Shown here one piece after another: positions 13,122 through 16,411 of a stretch of 16,411 bases of DNA. Position 1 is the stretch's first letter, and each line of letters begins with the position of its first letter. Origin of the DNA: JBCCEV01 sp039030125 (GTDB lineage Bacteria; Pseudomonadota; Gammaproteobacteria; Ga0077536); assembly GCA_039030125.1 (NCBI GenBank), contig JBCCEV010000096.1, positions 1 to 16,411 of the forward strand, in the 5' to 3' direction. A program made the translations under genes and the position numbers. Below the pieces are notes generated by a model. It was not told the DNA's origin. It made no database searches and worked only from the letters and a program-made list of their open reading frames with translations.

Positions 13122-14429
13122 ATGATCACTTACCTGAAACGTGGCAAAGCACAGGAAGACAGGGACCAAGCTAATACAAAAGTGCGCAAAACTGTTGAAG
13201 AGCTCCTGGCCAAAATAGAAAGTGGCGGAGATACCGCAGTTCGGGAATTTTCCGACGCGTTTGATCAGTGGGCACCGGATTCATTCATTCTTTCAGAACA
13301 GACGATCGAAGAAGCGCTTGGTAAGGTCAGCGCGAAGGACTTGGAAGATATTCGTTTCGCGCAAACGCAAATCCGCGAGTTCGCCGAAAAACAAAAAGCT
13401 GCGCTGCAGGAAATCGAAATCGAGACACTGCCGGGGGTAGTTCTGGGACACAAAAACATACCCGTCAATTCGGTAGGTTGCTACGTTCCGGGCGGGCAAT
13501 ATCCGATGGTGGCCTCAGCGCATATGAGCGTGGTAACCGCCAAGGTCGCAGGCGTGAAACGCATCGTCGCCTCGGCGCCGCCCTTCGAAGGTGGGGCTCA
13601 TCCCGCGATTGTTAGCGCCATGCATTTGGGAGGCGCGGACGAGATCCTGGTGCTCGGCGGCGTGCAGGCGGTTGGGGCGATGGCCATCGGCACCGAGACG
13701 ATTCGCCCGGTTGATATGTTGGTCGGCCCAGGCAATGCCTACGTGGCGGAGGCCAAACGCCAATTATTCGGCAGGGTGGGTATTGACTTGTTCGCCGGTC
13801 CCACCGAAACGCTGGTGATCGCCGACGACAGCGTTGATGGCGAGCTTTGCGCGACCGATTTGCTGGGCCAGGCAGAGCACGGCCCCACCTCTCCCGCAGT
13901 GCTGCTCACCAACTCAAAAACGCTCGCCGAAGCGACCATGACAGAGGTCGAACGGTTGCTCAAGATCCTGCCAACCGCAGAGATAGCGGCCGCCGCTTGG
14001 CAAGATTTTGGCGAGGTTATCGTTTGCGACTCGCAAGAGGAGATGGTCGAAGTCGCCGATATGTTGGCGTCCGAGCATGTGCAGGTTATGACCGAAGACC
14101 CTGACTATTTTCTCGACAATATGACCAACTACGGCGCGCTGTTTCTTGGCCCGCGCACCAACGTTAGTTACGGCGATAAAGTGATCGGCACAAACCACAC
14201 GCTACCCACGCGTAAAGCGGGGCGCTACACCGGTGGCCTGTGGGTCGGTAAATTCATCAAAACCCACACCTACCAACGTGTGCTTTCAGACGAAGCCTCC
14301 GCGCTGATCGGCGAATATTGTTCGCGCTTGTGCATGCTTGAAGGGTTTGTCGGCCACGCCGAGCAAGCGAATATCCGAGTTCGACGGTTCGGTCACAAAG
14401 AGGTCCCGTACGGCGCCGCCGCCGAATGA
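13122..14429 (+). CDS. HisD-family dehydrogenase, non-histidine (HpsN/polyol-type) branch
   Basis: A 435-residue protein of histidinol-dehydrogenase length. The start is ATG 13122, where family similarity begins (MITYLKRGKAQ). Catalytic positions are kept: zinc ligands Q250 and H253 in GQAEHG, D352 in YGDKVIGTNH and H412 in EGFVGH; the acid-base pair E318-H319 in ASEHVQV; and H359. The NAD-binding Rossmann parts include VPGGQYPM, LGGVQAVGAMA and VGPGNAYVAEAK. Signature stretches such as NMTNYGALFLGPRTNVSYGD and KAGRYTGGLWVGKF belong, from memory, to the branch that includes sulfopropanediol 3-dehydrogenase (HpsN), not to histidine biosynthesis. No his genes are nearby. It would oxidise an alcohol to an acid in two NAD-dependent steps; the substrate is unknown. 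Its stop overlaps the next start as ATGA. Confidence 0.82.
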   Translation: MITYLKRGKAQEDRDQANTKVRKTVEELLAKIESGGDTAVREFSDAFDQWAPDSFILSEQTIEEALGKVSAKDLEDIRFAQTQIREFAEKQKAALQEIEIETLPGVVLGHKNIPVNSVGCYVPGGQYPMVASAHMSVVTAKVAGVKRIVASAPPFEGGAHPAIVSAMHLGGADEILVLGGVQAVGAMAIGTETIRPVDMLVGPGNAYVAEAKRQLFGRVGIDLFAGPTETLVIADDSVDGELCATDLLGQAEHGPTSPAVLLTNSKTLAEATMTEVERLLKILPTAEIAAAAWQDFGEVIVCDSQEEMVEVADMLASEHVQVMTEDPDYFLDNMTNYGALFLGPRTNVSYGDKVIGTNHTLPTRKAGRYTGGLWVGKFIKTHTYQRVLSDEASALIGEYCSRLCMLEGFVGHAEQANIRVRRFGHKEVPYGAAAE

Positions 14430-15193
14430 ATTCCCTGCCCAAGACCCCGTCGTTCGATCTGGCCGGACGACGCGCCCTGGTAACCGGCGCGAGCCGTGGA
14501 ATTGGTTTGGGCGCCGCCGCAGCCTTGTGCGAGGCTGGCGCGCATGTGGTGCTCGCGGCCCGCAACGCGCAGACGTTGGGCTCAGCAGTTGAACAACTTC
14601 AGGGCGAAGGCGGTTCGTGCGAGGCACGCGTTCTCGACGTCTGCGATCATGGTGCTGTCGAACGGGCCTTAGAAACCGAGGAATGTTTCGACATTCTCGT
14701 CAACAACGCCGGGATTAACCGGCCAGGTCCATTTGAACAAATGACCGAAACCGACTTCGATGCGGTGATGGCAGTCAACGTGCGCGCGGCGTTTTTCCTC
14801 ACCAAAGCCGTGGTCAAAAGAATGCGCGTCGAACAACGCGGCGGTTCGATCATCAACGTCTCCTCGCAAATGGGGCTGGTCGGCGGGCTTGACCGTACCG
14901 TTTATTGCGCATCCAAACATGCGATCGAGGGCTTTACTCGCGCGCTCGCCATCGAGGCGGGACCAGACAGCATTCGCGTCAACACCATCTGCCCAACATT
15001 TATCCGCACACCACTGACCGAATCGACATTTTCCGATCCCGAGCGGCGCGCGTGGATGGAGTCGAAGATCAAGCTCAACCGAGTCGGCGAGATTGAAGAC
15101 ATTATGGGCGCAGTGGTGTTTCTAGCATCCGACGCGGCCGCGCTGATCACCGGCTCCTCATTGGTTATCGATGGCGGCTGGACCGCTGGCTAG
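14426..15193 (+). CDS. SDR-family NAD(P)-dependent oxidoreductase
   Basis: A 255-residue classical short-chain dehydrogenase. It has the cofactor motif TGASRGIG (20-27), NNAG (93-96), the active-site Ser in INVSSQMG (146/147) and YCASK (Y160, K164), ending LVIDGGWTAG. The residues after the first strand (AARN) favour NADP over NAD, but this is not decisive. It most resembles gluconate/2-deoxygluconate 5-dehydrogenase-type SDRs. The ATG overlaps the upstream stop by four bases (ATGA), so translation is probably coupled and both enzymes likely act in one pathway. It ends 11 bp from the stop of the convergent cyclase gene. Confidence 0.88.
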   Translation: MNSLPKTPSFDLAGRRALVTGASRGIGLGAAAALCEAGAHVVLAARNAQTLGSAVEQLQGEGGSCEARVLDVCDHGAVERALETEECFDILVNNAGINRPGPFEQMTETDFDAVMAVNVRAAFFLTKAVVKRMRVEQRGGSIINVSSQMGLVGGLDRTVYCASKHAIEGFTRALAIEAGPDSIRVNTICPTFIRTPLTESTFSDPERRAWMESKIKLNRVGEIEDIMGAVVFLASDAAALITGSSLVIDGGWTAG

Positions 15194-15204
15194 CAATTGC
15201 GTGG

Positions 15205-16161
15205 TTATTTGATGGCTTGCGGATTAATCGGGGAGCCGCAGCCGCCGGGCAAATTCATCGGTGGTGCGCAAAAGAAAAATTCGTACACGCCGTCTGCGGC
15301 ACAATCCTCGGCAAGTTCCTTAACGTAGAAAATCTCGCCCATGCTGATCCCAATCGCTGGGATCACCACCCAATGCCAGGGTTGGCTGGCCTCGTCGGTT
15401 TCATTGGGACGCACTTCGCAACCCCAGGTGTCGGCACAGATCGCGGCGATATCGTTTTCCCGGATCCAGTAGCAGGTTTCAAACGCCAGGCCAGGCGCGT
15501 CACCGCCGGCATAACCACCCCAGTCGCCTGACGCCAAACAACGCTCCTGGTGGCCGGTACGGACAATAACAAAATCGCCAGTCTGCACCTCGACCTTTTG
15601 CGCCTTCGCTGTTTGCTCAAGATCGTCATTGGTGATGCCATAGCCATCGTCAAGCGACTCGACGCCCTTGAAGCGGGCGACGTCAAGCAGCACGCCACGC
15701 CCCACCATTTGATCCTTCATGTTTTCGATGCCGCACTTCTTCGCACCCATGGCGTCGACCAAGGTCGCCGGGTAACCGTTGTACATCTTGTCGTCGAGAA
15801 AAATATGCGCAATTGCGTCCCACTGCGTGGAGCACTGGAGGGGCAGGTTTACCGCATCGTCGGCATAGCGAAGATAGGCTTTGCCTGTATCCTGATTGCC
15901 CGCCACAGCGTCGGTTCCGGTGGCCAGCATGGTGTGGATTGGATTCCAGCGCCCACCAAACAACCCGGTTTGTATCCGTTCTGTTAACGGCAACCCCAAC
16001 GCAAAGGTTTTACCACGGCGGATCAGCGAAGCGGCCTCTCTAACATGTGTTTCGGTGACCAGGTTGAGGGTTCCTATTTGATCGTCCTCGCCCCAGCGCC
16101 CCCAGTTCGATAATTTTTCTGCGGCTTCATAAATCGCCGCGCGATTGACATCAATTTTCAA
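15205..16161 (-). CDS. Cyclase-family (kynurenine formamidase-like) metal hydrolase
   Basis: A 318-residue member of the PF04199 'cyclase' group, which hydrolyses amide or lactone-like bonds with a bound divalent metal. The start is a TTG at 16161 with GAGG seven bases upstream; no in-frame ATG gives a better site. Features include LSNWGRWGEDDQIGTLNLVT, the metal region CSTQWDAIAHIFLDDKMYNG (Q113, D115, H119), GRGVLLDVARFKGV, GDFVIVRTGHQER, ADTWGCEV and the ending GCGSPINPQAIK. The classical motif is HxGTHxDxPxH; here Gln stands for the middle His and Ala for the Pro, which I recall as typical of this longer ~310-residue branch rather than a defect. It faces the dehydrogenase pair and probably belongs to a transcript starting to the right with the partial gene at 16230. 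Confidence 0.85.
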   Translation of the reverse strand: MKIDVNRAAIYEAAEKLSNWGRWGEDDQIGTLNLVTETHVREAASLIRRGKTFALGLPLTERIQTGLFGGRWNPIHTMLATGTDAVAGNQDTGKAYLRYADDAVNLPLQCSTQWDAIAHIFLDDKMYNGYPATLVDAMGAKKCGIENMKDQMVGRGVLLDVARFKGVESLDDGYGITNDDLEQTAKAQKVEVQTGDFVIVRTGHQERCLASGDWGGYAGGDAPGLAFETCYWIRENDIAAICADTWGCEVRPNETDEASQPWHWVVIPAIGISMGEIFYVKELAEDCAADGVYEFFFCAPPMNLPGGCGSPINPQAIK

Positions 16162-16229
16162 AACGATTCCTCAACTCTAGTTATTACAGGGCAAACAAAA
16201 CGGTCGGCGGCGGCGGCGATCGCACTCAC

Positions 16230-16411
16230 TTAAGATCCATCGCCGGCGCGCGCCGGAGAACCTCGCCATTTATCGATCAGCGTCAACACATCAAGCTTGA
16301 AGTGCTCGTAGTAGATTTTTGGGAAGACGATTACCAAATCCCACAGCGCGAGCCATCCGCCTTTGAGCGCCACCGGCACGGTGATCCAGGGCGCCGCGCC
16401 CAAAATCGCGA
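16230..16411 (-). CDS. C-terminal end of an unrecognised hydrophobic protein (partial)
   Basis: The minus-strand frame is open to the right edge. Its last 59 residues begin AILGAAPWITVPVALKGGWL, continue ALWDLVIVFPKIYYEHFKLD, and end VLTLIDKWRGSPARAGDGS with a TAA stop at 16230. The Trp-rich, hydrophobic stretch could be a membrane segment or a hydrophobic core; the tail is charged. I cannot assign a family from this part. It lies 68 bp upstream of the cyclase-family gene on the same strand, so the two may form an operon. Confidence 0.6.
   Translation of the reverse strand, partial: AILGAAPWITVPVALKGGWLALWDLVIVFPKIYYEHFKLDVLTLIDKWRGSPARAGDGS

Noticed and set aside
15194..15204. Terminator between the convergent SDR and cyclase genes
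   Set aside because: Only 11 bp separate the stops and no hairpin with T-run fits.

Overview
The window reads as a chromosomal segment of an uncultured-type Pseudomonadota bacterium, most likely a gammaproteobacterium. The basis is moderate-to-high GC, an NhaR-type LysR regulator, a sigma-54/NtrC-like nitrogen promoter layout and proteobacterial-type enzymes. The genus cannot be told from the sequence. No rRNA, tRNA, CRISPR array, transposase or phage gene was found.

Layout. (1) 1-2459, plus strand: the 3' part of a TPR-repeat protein that runs in from the left edge, then a secreted metallo-beta-lactamase-fold hydrolase of the AtsA/RNase Z-like group. (2) 2460-3575, a scarred accessory patch: the last ~76 codons of a lost methylmalonate-semialdehyde dehydrogenase gene, a palindromic repeat, a glutathione S-transferase gene, and an inverted relative of the same repeat. 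(3) 3576-5021: about 530 bp without a gene, a secreted DUF2380 protein on the minus strand, and a further gene-poor stretch. (4) 5022-10790, minus strand, the core of the window: a nitrogen-acquisition block. In transcription order it has an Amt ammonium transporter, a 53-residue single-span membrane protein, a NirA-family siroheme/4Fe-4S nitrite reductase, and a CysJ-like diflavin reductase. Upstream of amt is a near-consensus sigma-54 promoter preceded by two NtrC-like sites 31 bp apart. A second near-consensus sigma-54 promoter precedes nirA. (5) 10790-12707: a divergent small gene with a faint universal-stress-protein look, an orphan nhaR regulator, and an unrecognised 118-residue gene. 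A textbook Rho-independent terminator follows. (6) 12769-16411: a HisD-family dehydrogenase (not the histidine-biosynthesis type) coupled by ATGA overlap to a short-chain dehydrogenase. Convergent to them are a cyclase-family metal hydrolase and the tail of a hydrophobic protein running off the right edge.

How the genes work together. The nitrogen block forms a coherent pathway: ammonium is imported by Amt, or nitrite is reduced to ammonium by the NirA-type hemoprotein with electrons passed from NADPH through the diflavin protein. The promoters suggest both units are switched on under nitrogen limitation by an NtrC-like activator. The right-hand cluster looks like a catabolic route for a polyol-, sulfonate- or lactone-type compound, with two NAD(P)-dependent dehydrogenases and one hydrolase, but the substrate cannot be read from the sequence. 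The most unusual structural feature is the GST gene bracketed by two inverted palindromic repeats next to a truncated gene remnant. The most useful new gene call is the 53-residue protein behind amt.
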